Position numbers and translations under genes: made by a program. From assembly GCF_000002425.4 (NCBI RefSeq), contig NC_037254.1, positions 11,162,263 to 11,226,262 of the forward strand: a DNA stretch of 64,000 nucleotides. Direction: 5' to 3'. Source of the stretch: Physcomitrium patens (Eukaryota > Streptophyta > Bryopsida > Funariales > Funariaceae). The notes under the pieces were generated by a model, which worked only from the letters and a program-made list of their open reading frames with translations, had not been told where the DNA came from and made no database searches. Shown here piece by piece: positions 48,658-61,368 of the stretch (positions within the stretch are counted from its first letter, which is position 1; every line of letters starts with the position of its first letter).

Positions 48658-51600
48658 CTATTCCGCAAGGTCAGGGTCGCTGGATTTGTATTGATCAACT
48701 TGGTCAATAAGCCGGAACGCAGCTGCCCGTGTGAACTTCCTGGCGAATAAAAAACAGTGCCGACGATGCCCCCCAGCGCTGCACCACTCAGTTCGTGACT
48801 CAATTTCGTAACGAACATTTGTGATTGCCTACAGTTCAGAACATCATAAGCAATTGATCATTAGTAAAATTTTAAAGAAAAAAATACATTAGTTGAACCA
48901 CAATGGATCGGTAGCAGGGATACTAGTGCAGCGAGGGGACAAATTACCTGAATTTCTTTGATGGTCTGAACGGTTGCATCGGCAAATTTGAACGTTACAG
49001 GATGCCAGCCATTTTGACCTTGGTCTTTTGCAGAGTTCTCCCACCGACTGAATGTTAAAGTTCGACGCTCAATCTCTCCTTCCAAACCCTTGATCTGCAC
49101 AAATAAATATACATCCATTTTCAGATAAGCACAAAAATACAATTCCAGTTTCAGCTATCAGAGTCTCTGGATACGAAAACATTTTCTGGGTAAAAGGTTA
49201 AGGATGAGTGCGCCGAAGGCAATGTCGTAAGGCATAGATGGGGTCTACCGCCAACAGTGTCTGAATGTAATGCTCATCTGGTATACAGTTATGACGACCA
49301 ATGGTTTCATTATTCTGCAGACAAACAAAGGAACTTCAATCAAGAGGATGCCTAAACTGTCTGCGGTGCATTTTACAAGCAGAAACTGTCACATCAATGC
49401 AAGCTCATTCCTTCCTCTGTTCAATTGTGTACAAAAAGTTGAAGTGGCATCAAGGTGTGAAAAAATAACGAAATGTGGGTAATCGGGGAACCATAGCCAT
49501 ACCATAGGATCACCCTTCCAATTATCTGACAGATTTATCTTCTGCAAAAACAAATCAGCATTCACTCCATGCCTCATCAGCATCTTCCTTAAGCATCGTC
49601 AGGGGCAACAACATCACGGTTTGAACCTCTAAATCACGTGGAGTTGGCATAATTCTACTTGCTTTACATAAGGGACCATAAATTCTGATGAAGGGTATTT
49701 TTCAATCCAATACTTAAATTTACTATGGTAATAGTTCTTTGGGGAACATCACACGCTCTCAGAGGCTACATCCTAAAGCTCTTATCCTGTTGTTAGGTCC
49801 ATATCGGAGGTTCAGGTATGCAGTTCCTATATAATGTGACACATATTTACTACAAGCCAAGAGGAAGATGGACCTAACCTTGCAGTGATCGACAAAACTG
49901 GGGAAAACCGTTGAATCTCCTGCAATGACCTCAGCATGCTTCCTTGTAAGGGCAACCCACTGTAAACAACAGCCAGGCATCCACATATCGTTGGCTACCG
50001 TGATGACTTAGAGAATATATTGCGATCCGTCTTCAAAACAAATCTAACAACCTAAACATGTCAGATCCCGCCTACAAATATTGTTTCCAATTTAAAACAA
50101 AACAGGCGCTTTATTAAGGTTATATCAAAGCACGTAGTACTTTGGCAATACCTGAGATCCTTTGCGCCATTTATCTTCAGAAATAACGGGCTCCATAAGG
50201 ATATTATACTGATCATCGTTCTTGTCAACAAAACTGATCCCAAAAAAATCATCAGAATGTCTACTAATTCATTGCACATATTACACGTTACGTTTATGCT
50301 GAACTGCCGTCAACGGTGGACCTGAAAGATGAAAGCGAGCAAGAAACTTAAATTCGATACTAATCGTCCGCATGAATGAAAGTTTGACGCCCTCAATACA
50401 ACAGAGTGTCTGGAAAATACCACACTTGTGAAAGTACACTATCCTGCCCTGATAGTGTGAGGTAATCAGTCAGAAATAGCACTAGAGTGAAGGCTTAGTG
50501 TTCGGACCTGTCAACGAAGCTCTTCTGAGAGGACATCACATAATTGTAGATGTGTGTGAAATTATAGAGCGGGATGCAACTGCAAGACAAGCAAGCTCAT
50601 TGCAAAAGATTGTATGAGGATCACCATAACAGCACATGACGGTAATTCGTTGAAGATGCTCATTACCAGCAATTGGTTTTCCAAGATGTAACTTTTATTT
50701 CTAAAATTGAAAACTTGTTTCTGTGGCAAATAAATGAGTTGCACCAGCAGTTGAGGGCAAAAGATTTCAGCACAAAGCAAGAAGACGCCTATAATCATCT
50801 TTCAAAAAATAAAAATAACATCAAAATTCAAAGATAGGATCACTGAAATACCTATCAGAAAGAAGGAAGAACCTCTGGTTCAAGGGGTCTTGAAGTGCTT
50901 CAGTTAATAGCAGTCGTTCAGCTCGAATCATGGTCGCCTCTCCCCACTCTACCTACAGAACACAAAGTGATAAGCTAATTATGATTTCCATACCATCAGT
51001 CGACCATCAACTCAGCCGAATCCTGAAATTCCACAAAATAAAAGGTTCTCAATGATCATCCTACATCGCTGAATACACATTTCACATTGCTTTGGAAGCT
51101 TCCAACAAGACAACTTACTAGTATAGAGTTATTCAGCTGACGATTGATGAACGAGCGGCAGATTGTATTCCCTTTTGAGAACGAGTAGCCAGGCCTTGCA
51201 TGAATGTAAACACTATATTCATGTTCTTCGACTTCCTGTAACTCAAAATATTTATTTTCTATTGCGATCCATCTTCCCTTTTGGATGACATCAACTTAAA
51301 CTAATAAATTCTTCACAACTGGGAGAATGTGTGTGGTAATTAAGAACAATAAATGGGCAGTCAATAAGCCTAGACTTTATCGTCATGAAGAACCATTCTA
51401 TACTATGAGGGTCAGAGTCCTCGCAATAGACATTCACTTCTATACCAAAAAACAAATTAGTAGGTGCGTTACTGCTTACCTCAAAAAATTGATTCCACAA
51501 GATGTCCAGAGCCATGTTGTGACCTGTAAGAAACATGAACGCTAGCTTCGATTTCGTCCTGTTCAGGCTGAACTGCTGACCTTCAAAACTGGTTACAACT

Positions 51601-51746
51601 GGAACCGTGTTAGCACCGTCAGATGCATCGGGTCCGAACAATGTTTGGAGGTGAACCAACATGAATAAAGTCAAGAGAGTCCCCATCAAGAGGAACCCCC
51701 CAAACTTCCACCTCCATCGTGGACTCGCGGTCGCTTTCCGCTTCAT
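48658..51746 (-). CDS. DUF266 / Core-2/I-branching-type glycosyltransferase (10 exons, 380 aa)
   Basis: Plant member of the GT14-related DUF266 family, predicted Golgi type II membrane enzymes whose acceptors are mostly unknown. Exons on the minus strand: 51746-51480, 51235-51119, 50952-50852, 50579-50508, 50233-50152, 49959-49879, 49541-49503, 49314-49249, 49094-48948 and 48828-48658. Phases agree throughout, giving 380 codons plus stop. Visible parts: a basic N-terminus and one membrane anchor at about 14-34; KLAFMFLTGHNMALDILW near 70-85; YSVYIHARPGYSF; VEWGEATMIRAERLLL; FFLLSDSCIPLYNF; KWRKGSQWVALTRKHAEVI; CIPDEHYIQTLL; and the C-terminal RTEWC and CFLFARKF motifs. All the usual family blocks are present in order, so the gene looks intact. 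Exon 7 is only 39 nt. Confidence 0.93.
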
Positions 51747-54700
51747 ATCTGCTTGTAAAAACACTGTCCTTCGTGTCCTACAAAACCAAGTTAACACTAA
51801 AGAAGTTGCTTATGGGCACCAGTTTCACCCTCACACAGAAACAATCATATGTTGCACAACTTAAAAAAATCCTCAACAGAGCCACCTCTACCTCGATAAC
51901 CAATCAAAGAGCTTCTCCGTTCTTACAATCACCAGCATAGGGCATCACCAAGTAATTTCAGTACTTCCACCGCCAGAAGCAAATTTTGAGACAATCCGAA
52001 ACATTCATCTCATCGATGCTCACTACATCGATCACCGCAACTCCACTGCCTACACAAATTCCACCAACTCGTACAGAAACTCCCAAAGCCGAAAAAAATT
52101 CAAATTTCTTACTCAAGCGCCAACTACTCAAATTTCCAAAGAGGGCCCAAAATTCAAAATCCTCATGCAAGCATTCACTTCTCACCGCAGGAAGGCTAAT
52201 GGACGCACCTTAAACTCAACGCCCTCTCCTTCGTCCACACTTTCATACCAACCAGCCAATTGCCCAGTACCACCGCAGAAAAAACAAAAGAACAAACAAA
52301 ATAAAGAAAATAGAATTCAAAAACTCAAAAAACAGCCCGCACACAGCAGCTCCAGAGAAAGAATCTTCAGCAATGACCGCAAACTCTTGCCCCGCCTCCA
52401 CACGATTGTCACCCACAACTTCCCTCAGCAAAATTTTCATGTAAACTGTTCCAAAGGAAACGGAAACACCCAAAACTCTCTCAGTTAAATGACAGCGTCC
52501 GGCATCGTGAGATGGTCACAAGAATCATGACAACAGCAAGAACAGTATCAGTAGCTGCTGATGATGATCCATGCAAGCTGAAAACTCAACCAAACTTCTT
52601 TTTGAAAAAAAATAATCATAAGGACCAACAACAGCAACGTCGCTGGGGCTCCATCGCCAACTGCCTGGAGCGAGATGAAAGCCTATGCAGCAGGAAAGCT
52701 CACCTACAACAAACAAAACAAACAAACAAACCAAAGCGTAGATTTCCAGACCTCGATATTTACGCCGTAGCCCCAACCGAGGCGGGCCCAGATTTTTCTA
52801 GGAGTTTTTGTGGATTTTTGTCTTATCAGGGGCTTAAATTTAGAAACGATTGTGGGAGTTTCTAGTATCTCAGGATGGTGTTGGGCATCTTCTTTTAAAA
52901 GACCGGATAATTCAAAAGCAATTCAGGTAAGGATAGGGAAAGTATACCTTATTTTTGATAAATATTTGGTGTAGTCCACATTGATGGGTTGTTGGTGCAA
53001 GAAGTTCTAGAAATTTGCTAACAAGATTTTTTAATTTGTGGGGTTGCCTGCAATGAAAACGTGATGTTGTGGGGAATTAATACTGACTGTACATTGAATT
53101 CTTCAAGTGGGTAAATTGTAATGCCTTCAATGAATAGAACAGAGGATGTGATTTGGAAACAACAACTTTGTCGCAAATTTTTGGTTACAATTGTCATTAA
53201 CTGGGAGAATTGTCTTTAAAAATGAGTATTCTCATAGCTTAACACATTGTATACATGAAACACTCTCACAAAAAGTGTGGTCTTTTAGACATCAAAGCTT
53301 ACCATTGAACATAAAATATTCAACTATTAACTTTTCGTAGTAGGAATTCAATTAATTTAAAAAATAAACAGAATATATATATTCAGAACATTAAATTGCA
53401 CGATGAATATAGGTGTTTGACAAAATCATCAAAAATAAAATAAAATGAAGAAGTTAAAAAATGAATAAAATCAACCCATTTTTATACACTTTCAAAATGC
53501 AAAAGACGATCATGATTCTTGAATTAGCTTCTGAACAGCACCAAGTTTACTTCATTTTGTACAATAAAATTGAATCAACAGACAAATAATTGTACGAATA
53601 TAGAGTACCAACTTAATCTCTGAGAATTATAGTACAACGTAAGAATCGAAAACATAGATTTGATACAATTAGTTGCAAAATTTAAATATCCTTATTTATT
53701 CTAATCTGATTATAGTGACATATGTACTTATTGCATCTACATAATATTCACATTACTGTTGTTCAGTAGTGAATTTTTTGCATGTGTGTACAAATGATAG
53801 TAGGACCTCAACAAATTTATTTACCATGAGAGGTAGAGTAGTGTTATCCATTATGAATGAGAGAAAGGACATTTTGAGATAATTAATAACTAACAAACTG
53901 TGACTTTGTTCTGTTCACAGCTGTTGTAGAAAAATAAGGATTTTTACTTCTACCACATGAGGTGGTATTCTATTTGCCCATGTATTATATGTGCCTTCCA
54001 TATTTCAAAGCATGTTTAAACAAGGGTTCACAACATTACATGAGTTTCATCATACAAGAGAGGTATATTGTATTATTACTATTAATTGAGATTTTATATA
54101 CAAACGAGTTTTTGAATATTACAGATATATGGAGCTCATTTCACACAGCAGTTGATCGAACGTAGAATATATCATCAATCGGATAGAAGTAATATAAATC
54201 ATTTGCCCTTGGCATTGTCATCACGGATTTTCAAGTGTGATTTTTTGTTGATTTTTTTGTTGATTCTGTCTCTCTTCGTTACATTGGCTGTATCAATATA
54301 TTATTAATACACACATCTCTCCTCTCCCCCTTCTAAATCTCCTTTTCGACCCCTTCCAATATGTGACAAATATATGAAATTTTAATATCCAATAGTGACA
54401 TCCCTAGTTGAAGTTTGCAAATCAAGGTTAGGAACAATGTTTTGATTTCCCATTTAGTTCTTCCTCATTTCAACTCAAAGAAGTTGTACATATCATTTTG
54501 GTATTCAAGTATACATGAGAGTTGAAAATATATCAGGTGGCAATTGGATACATGGTTAAACAAGCCATTAAATTTGATAAACTTGCTGCCACAAGGCCAG
54601 GTCACAAGTTCAGCTGCAAGGAGCTCAATGCTGAGTGAAATTTTTGTAAAGAAGGTGCAACTGAGGGTGTTGAAACAGAAATTTAAAATGCACGTGACAT

Positions 54701-55301
54701 GATTATAATCTTACCTTCCATTACAATTATCCAGCTGTGCTTACAATGTTTCAACACTGAGCCATAATTCATAATCACTCTTGGAGATTACCTGTGAAGA
54801 TGTGATAAGACATAGACATGTACGCAATTTACTTCATATTGTTATAGCTAGAGTGGAAGGGCTTTGTATTAGCTTAAATTTTACTATTTAGTCTGCTTAT
54901 TCTGGTGGTCACATGTCATTCAAAAAAATTATAAGCCGTGCTCAATGTGAAAAAGCACTCTTAGGAGAACAGCGCAATATCTATATGGATCAAAATAACA
55001 GGAAACATGCATACACAAAAATAAATCGAATAAGACCAAAAGGAATAACGTATAAATAGCATAAGTATTATCTGAGCAGAAATGATGGTATCTTGCTCAA
55101 CTCAATAACTTTTATACAGCTCCATCTTAGAGTGCACATAAATTGCTCATTTGTCCCTATGTTAGGTTTACAAGGACTAAGATTCCAAGTCCCCTCCTCA
55201 AAATACAAAAATAAATAAAAGAAAGTTTCAAATGTACATAAAAATCCCTAAACACAATGAAGAATGAAATGGATCTCACTTACACAAAGAATCTCACATT
55301 A
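51747..55301. other. Upstream region and AT-rich spacer
   Basis: 51.75-52.87 kb has moderate GC and is probably the 5' UTR/promoter of the glycosyltransferase gene. Open frames there are unconvincing. 52.87-55.25 kb is AT-rich with no recognisable gene; its last part is likely the 3' UTR of the LEA_2 gene. Confidence 0.6.
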
Positions 55302-56640
55302 CTATCCTGAAGACTTTTTGTCCCCTTTTATGTGCCAATCTGGGGCCATTTCTAACTTTGCCTTATTTTCTTGGTCTAAGACATCAAAGAAGATGGGATC
55401 CACTTTAATGTAGCTGTCAACATGCACCTGTGAAAAGAAAGCAAAAAACAAGAGTGAACAAGTGGAGAAAGGGATGACAGAGTTATCGACTAAGAAATGA
55501 AGACAAATTCATAAATCTTATTCAAAGCAATTGCATACACACTGCAACGAATGCATACAGGAACTCTAAACTGTTAGCCGTAGGATCCTCAAAAAGTGAT
55601 TTGCATTCTAAAAATCAAAGGATGACGACTAAATCATCAGCTACTTGAACAACACTCTGATAAGATGACTTCATACCTGAAACGGATGCCTCCACTTCCA
55701 CATTATCGATTCCCCGGAAATAGTGACAACAGAATGGAGAACCATCTCCCGCTTGGCAACGTCATGAAATAAATCCTTCACATGGCTTGTCAACTCAAGC
55801 CCATCCAGCTTACAAGTCAGCTCCATTGTTTGATCTGACAAAGCCGCTTGATTTCCAGCAGGAACCTGCAAGTGAAACGGTTTCAGATCTTGAATCCAGA
55901 CCACATACACAATGCAGCTAAGTTGAAAAAATATCCAGTGAATGCACAAAATGGGCAACAAACTTAAATCAAAAAAAGGATGAAAAGGTTTTCTATTAGG
56001 GTGGACATCATCGTAAGTGGAACAGAGAAAAGGTGCTTATGCTCACCTTGGCTTGTCCGAGCAAAGTGTCATGGTAGTAGATGTCCATGATTGTGTCGGA
56101 GAACTCAATTGGCGACACATTTGGGTTGGTTGCGTTGACATGCAGAGTGAGGGATATGTCCACAACCGCAAGCAGTAGCGGAGAATCTGTGCAGAAACGA
56201 AGGTTGAAGCCATCAAGTGTAATAAGCTCTACCTTGAATTCTGGATCTCGAGGACGAGATGAATACAACCATCCCCCAAGGCTACCGAAAACTCCTACTG
56301 CAGAAGCTATTATCCACCCCAATTTCCAACTTGTTTTCTTTTGATGCGATGGAATAAAACCCATGTCATCCTCTAAGGAATTTTTCTGAAAACAATCTTC
56401 ATCTTGGACCTCAGACCTTGAAATCAATCTTGACTTACTCCGCTGCCGCCATGGTCGCTCTTCTTCGACCTCAACGACATCTTTCCCCCTCTTCTCATGC
56501 TCTTCTGTGTTAACATTTGCAGGTTGGCTTTGGGACGTTTCAATGCGAGAGACTTTTAAAGAAGAATCTGAGACGAGACTAGGCTTGATGCTTCTCCCTC
56601 CGGCAGGCACCAAGCCTGCCTTTCTAGGAAGTTCCTCCAT
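55302..56640 (-). CDS. LEA_2-domain membrane-anchored protein (3 exons, 302 aa)
   Basis: Member of the plant LEA_2 / NDR1-HIN1-like group. Such proteins are usually anchored by one membrane segment with the LEA_2 domain beyond it. Exons 56640-56047, 55865-55677 and 55427-55302 are phase 0. Residues 1-100 are polar, Ser/Lys/Glu-rich and look disordered. Residues about 106-126 form a single membrane segment (LGWIIASAVGVFGSLGGWLY). Residues about 135-285 carry the LEA_2 fold, with marks such as LTLHVNATNPN (the conserved Asn-Pro-Asn) and YYHDTLLGQA. The tail is Lys-rich (IKGDKKSSG). The start ATG at 56,640 is preceded by an in-frame ATG at 56,658; 56,640 was preferred only because it begins the acidic, polar leader, so the protein could be six residues longer. 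Confidence 0.88.
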
Positions 56641-58010
56641 GGTAGTTTTAACAGACAAAATTGTAGACTTCCCTAACTAAACCATAAATGCACTATTGAA
56701 GACTAATTTCAGTTAATAGTACCTTACACTCACTTGGCCTTAAGGATACCGCAAAATGATACCAAAATGAAGACCACCCACAGTTCCTGGTAAACCCAAA
56801 TTAGGCTGATAGACGAGTGAATTGAACAATTTTAAACATAATATGCCAATTCGACCATCAAATGCCTTCCTGTGGGAATCAGGACACTGAAGCCTCCACA
56901 CCTAAAGAACTACGAAACGGGTAATTCAAAATAAATAAATAAATAAATAAATAAACCCGAATCACCCAAAACGTCAAACTCTAGTTCAAAGACTTGCGCA
57001 ACGATACAATACCGAGGAAATGTCGAATAAAAACGACCAAATCTCACCCATGAGTCAAAAACCGTCCAAGCCTCCCGGCTCCGAGATTCGAACAGGATTC
57101 AATTACACCAAACCGACCTTTCAATCAACCATCACTATCCCGTCTCCTCTCTCGCTCCCAAATCTCCTACCGAACTCAACACTAATCTTGAAGCTCACTC
57201 ACTCTCCTAAGTCCCCGCACACTTAACGATAAGTTCCCAGACACGGATCGACAGACGCGCGGCAACTAAATGGCAAATCCTAGAGTGGGAAGACGAAAAG
57301 GGTAACGACAAGCGTGGAAAGGGTGAGACAGAAATGCGGTGAAGAAGGGGGGGAGTGAGTGAGGGACCTGATTGACTGACACACAAGCTGCAAACTTCGC
57401 GAGGGAGCGAGAGAATGGGAAGAAGCTTTTGGGATATTCCCGGAGGGGCTGCCAATTGGAACAGAACTTCGCCACGTGTCGCATCGTTAGCTCCCACTGT
57501 GGAAAGTAGATGTCATTCATCCAATGCATGTTCATGCGATCTCATTCATCTATTACGAAGCCAAAAAAAATTTAGGCACGACAATTAGTTGTGGCAGTCA
57601 ATACATGCGGTTATTTTTTGTTTTTTACTTTTATTTTGTCTTTCTAGTGGTTCTTTGTGAAATTTTTTAATTTGGAAAACTTGGAATGCAAACTTGGAAT
57701 ATTTGTATTTGACTAAATATTTGACCAAATACAAATACAAAAAAATTCTTGCATATAAAATTAAAATAAATAGATTAAAAAGTAATTACTAAATAAAAAA
57801 TAAAATTTTCTTTAAAATAAAGGTTGATTTATGATTTTAAAAAATCTAAATTCAATTATTAGTAAAATGGTAGTTAGAAAGAAATATGATCTAATAGATA
57901 AATAATTAAATATAAAAATATTACATATTATATAAAAATTTAACTTTGACAATATATAGTCTCAAATCATCCAAATCTCTTCCTTCTATGCAATACAAGT
58001 CTTCCAACCT
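56641..58010. other. Upstream region of the LEA_2 gene and AT-rich spacer
   Basis: 56.64-57.55 kb has moderate GC and probably holds the 5' UTR/promoter. An (AAAT)n run lies at about 56,929-56,955. 57.55-58.0 kb is AT-rich with nothing recognisable. Confidence 0.55.
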
Positions 58011-58581
58011 TTATAGTAGATGCTTTGCTAATCTATAATATTCAAAATCTTGTTCTCTGTTTGTATTGATCAACATATCATGTAGAAATTTTTCATCACC
58101 TTCTACTTTATCACATGTTGCAACATCAAAAGTAGCAAGTGCAATGTCTTTAAATTTGTTAGAATAATAATTTGAAAGCATATTTTTTATTATACGACAA
58201 CAATATTTTAAATCCAAAAGTAGACTTCTAAAAGTTTCTTTGTTATTCAATTGGAAAATAGCTTCTTTATACCAATTTGGTTTCCTACAATTTTCTACTA
58301 CAAAATAAGATTTATGTAATATTAAAGATGAATCATTCAATAAAAGCCCAAATTCTAATCTATCATTGCCACAAATTATTTGGTAGTCTAGAATCTTTGC
58401 AACATACTTAATGATCTTGCATAAATTTGCACATTGGTTTCTATTTAGCAAGTATTTTTTCCTTTATTAAAACCTTCAATGCTACAACATAGGCTTGACA
58501 TTCTCTTTGAATATCTCCACCAATACCTTTTGTTTTTGATATTTTGCCAATGACTTGCAAGTAATCATTTGATTGTTCCAT
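58011..58581 (-). pseudogene. Decayed N-terminal fragment of a kinase-associated gene family
   Basis: From an ATG at 58,581 the minus strand reads MEQSNDYLQVIGKI, then GIGGDIQRECQAYVVALKVL. The reading frame then changes inside an A-run near 58,455, and the similarity continues in the next frame (LNRNQCANLCKIIKYVAKIL, then WYKEAIFQLNNKETFRSLL) to a stop at 58,011. The pattern of a GGDxQxECQAY block, a WxxEAxFQxxNKExFxxLLxDLKxC block and a Lys/Asp-rich end recalls a helical N-terminal domain that I believe precedes protein kinase domains in an expanded moss family. No kinase domain follows. The base composition is AT-rich, like the spacer. The family identity comes from memory and is tentative; that this is a broken coding sequence is firmer. 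Confidence 0.5.
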
Positions 58582-61368
58582 GTTTGTTAAAAATCTTTGC
58601 CTTCATATGCATTGACAACTTCTTTGCATCATAATATATTTCTTGATTGATTCTAAAATAGATGTCATAAAGAACTGATAATTTTTTTCCAATTTCACCC
58701 TCTCAAATTTTTAAACTTGAAAATTAGATTTATTTTGTATTTAATAAACATTCATTAAATAGTCTTTTATCTACATTGCTCCATAAATCATACAATTTTT
58801 TATGCTACACATCAAATCTATAATTATAAGACTAAACCTTCAATCCTAAATAATCCTAAAACCTCTTATTATATTTTAATAACTTGATTTTAACCTACAA
58901 CTTTAGTGTGGAACTTACTAATCCTAAATGTTAAATAACTACTAATAAAGAAATTTACCTTATAAACTTAGATCCTTAAATAAAAAAATCTTTCAATAAG
59001 GTACAAATATGCTCAAAAACATATACAATGAGAAAGCAACATCATGACCTGAAATTCTTTAAATGCACTCACTTTCTTTTGATTGAATAAAAAAAACCAA
59101 CTTAAATTCCAAAAGACATCTAATCAAACTGTATCTCTATATACATCAACCAACTATGCTATAAGTTCTTGATGCAAATTTTAATCAATGTAACTACTAA
59201 CTAAAATTATTCCTTTCTATCTTTTTAGTTCTATCAATTAAGATATCATAAGTAGGACTTCTTTTTTCTTTTTCTTTTTCTTTTTATTAAAATCACTTTT
59301 TTTCTAAATTCTTTCTATCTTTTTTAATTTCTAATTTAAACTTATAAATTGCATGTATTACACTTATTTATTTAGACAATAATATTTACACTTGATAGAC
59401 CTAATACTATTAATCATAATAACTCATTATCACACTCTTTTAATTTCCAACTTATCATTGGAAAATATTTTCCTCCTCAAAATAGACTTATCAATTCAAT
59501 TTTGATATTTACTTCTAAATCTACAACTATTATTCTATTGTCCTTCTCATATTTTGTTACTATTGAAGAATGAATATATATACATTCATGATCTACAAGT
59601 CAAACTCAAATTTTGTTTACCAATTCCATTTAATTGTATATATTCTTCTATCCTATAATAAACTATTTTTGCCTAGCAAAATTGTGCAGAACGAGTACTG
59701 TGCTAATTATCTTGCACTGTGCTACAAGCTGGATGACCATGCTACACTCTATCAGCCGTCCAGATCTATTCGTTGCTCCAATTTTGATGACTTTTGGCTT
59801 GTTGAAATCACACGGTATGTGACTTTAGCACCATCAATTTTGGCAGCAAATTAATGGTCAAGCATATACATATCATTCTCCAACGTTGGGTGTTTCAAAT
59901 TGCTACAATAGTGGACCACTTATCACTTGAATTGTTGTCAAAAACTCATCTAGTCTCCAAATCCAAAAACTATTGGCTTGGCAAAAAGCAGGTTTCAAGA
60001 GGCTCCTACCCAACAAAATTCAACTCAAAACTCATCCATCTAATAGTCCAAACAAGAGGTGATTAACCTGGCTTCGGCAACAATCTGCGAGTGATAAATG
60101 AGTGAGAGAAGTGGCAGAAAATCAAAAAAAAACAAAGAGAACTAGTGTATGAATGCGAGGAAACCAGACGAAGAGCGTCGGAAAAAGGTATTCTCTGACC
60201 AATACCACAATCAACGCCCCCTAGAACAACCTAGCAACAATTAGAATAATCACTTTATTCATTTCTATCTTTGTAGATAAATGAGGAATAAAAGGGTCTA
60301 ATAATGTTTTTTTTATTTTGTACCCATCCATATTTGTAGGCTAAATTTAAAACTTTGTAGTATTTAAATGTAAAAATAAACTACCACCTGTTCAGCAAAA
60401 AAATTTATATCAAGTCAATGCATTTATTTTCAATTCAAATAAAGCTCTGGAGGATGTCACTGCTTTACCTTTAATGCAGAAAGGAACAAGATCTATACCG
60501 GAAATGAACTAGAATGGACTACAGTTTATGTTTAACCTATTTAGATGTCTAGGAGGCAAAAATTTAGTTATAAACATATATTATTACTTTCTCTATCTAA
60601 TAGATATGCTCTTAAAATATGAAAAAAGGGAGGTGGTAAGCTTTATCTATAGGGAAAGGTGGGTTAGACATAATGATGTTATAGTCCATCATCGGCAAGT
60701 GATCAACTGTAAAGGCAGGGAGTTACCTCGTGTGCGATTTCTAGCGTGGTCCTTTGAGCCAAAATATCTCATTAGAAATAAGCAGTCTACACCTACCAAC
60801 ATTCGGATCATTGAAGCTAATTCCGAACACTGCACATGATATTAACCAGATCAGAGATTGTAGTCGGTAACATTGAGAAAATTCATGCTTTCTGATCAGG
60901 CTCAGAAATTTACAATATTCAAGAGAACTCGCATTTCAATGAACTCCTCCTAGTCACTGTAGCCGTAATTCTGAACACCGCTGCACAGAATTACAGCTGA
61001 GCGTAGTAATTGTTTAAACTAAACTGCCTGATTAGGCATCTTCCACAATTAGCAATAGACTTCGAAATCACGATGTTCCCTAAGGGCATAGCGAATGCGA
61101 TGTGGTCCTGTTGTAAACAGCATACGATATACAAACGCAAAATCAGAAGTGAAGGTTTGTAAGCTACGCATTTCATGCAGCGACAAGGAATACAGCTTTC
61201 GTAAATCTAACTTCGTTCAAGCTACTCCATACATTTCTAATAAAGACGCAAGTAACATGGTGCAACGCTTGTACACAACCCTGGAGAAGTAAAGGATAAC
61301 AGCAGAACTCGTCTTAAACCTCTTCAGAAAATCTCACTGCTTGGATTTTGATATGATGCCAACAAAAT
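58582..61368. other. Spacer with one GC-richer patch
   Basis: AT-rich to about 59.6 kb. A patch with higher GC (about 59,660-60,240) has short open frames on the plus strand but no recognisable product. 60.4-61.37 kb is intermediate in composition and ends in the likely 3' UTR of TIM21. Confidence 0.55.
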
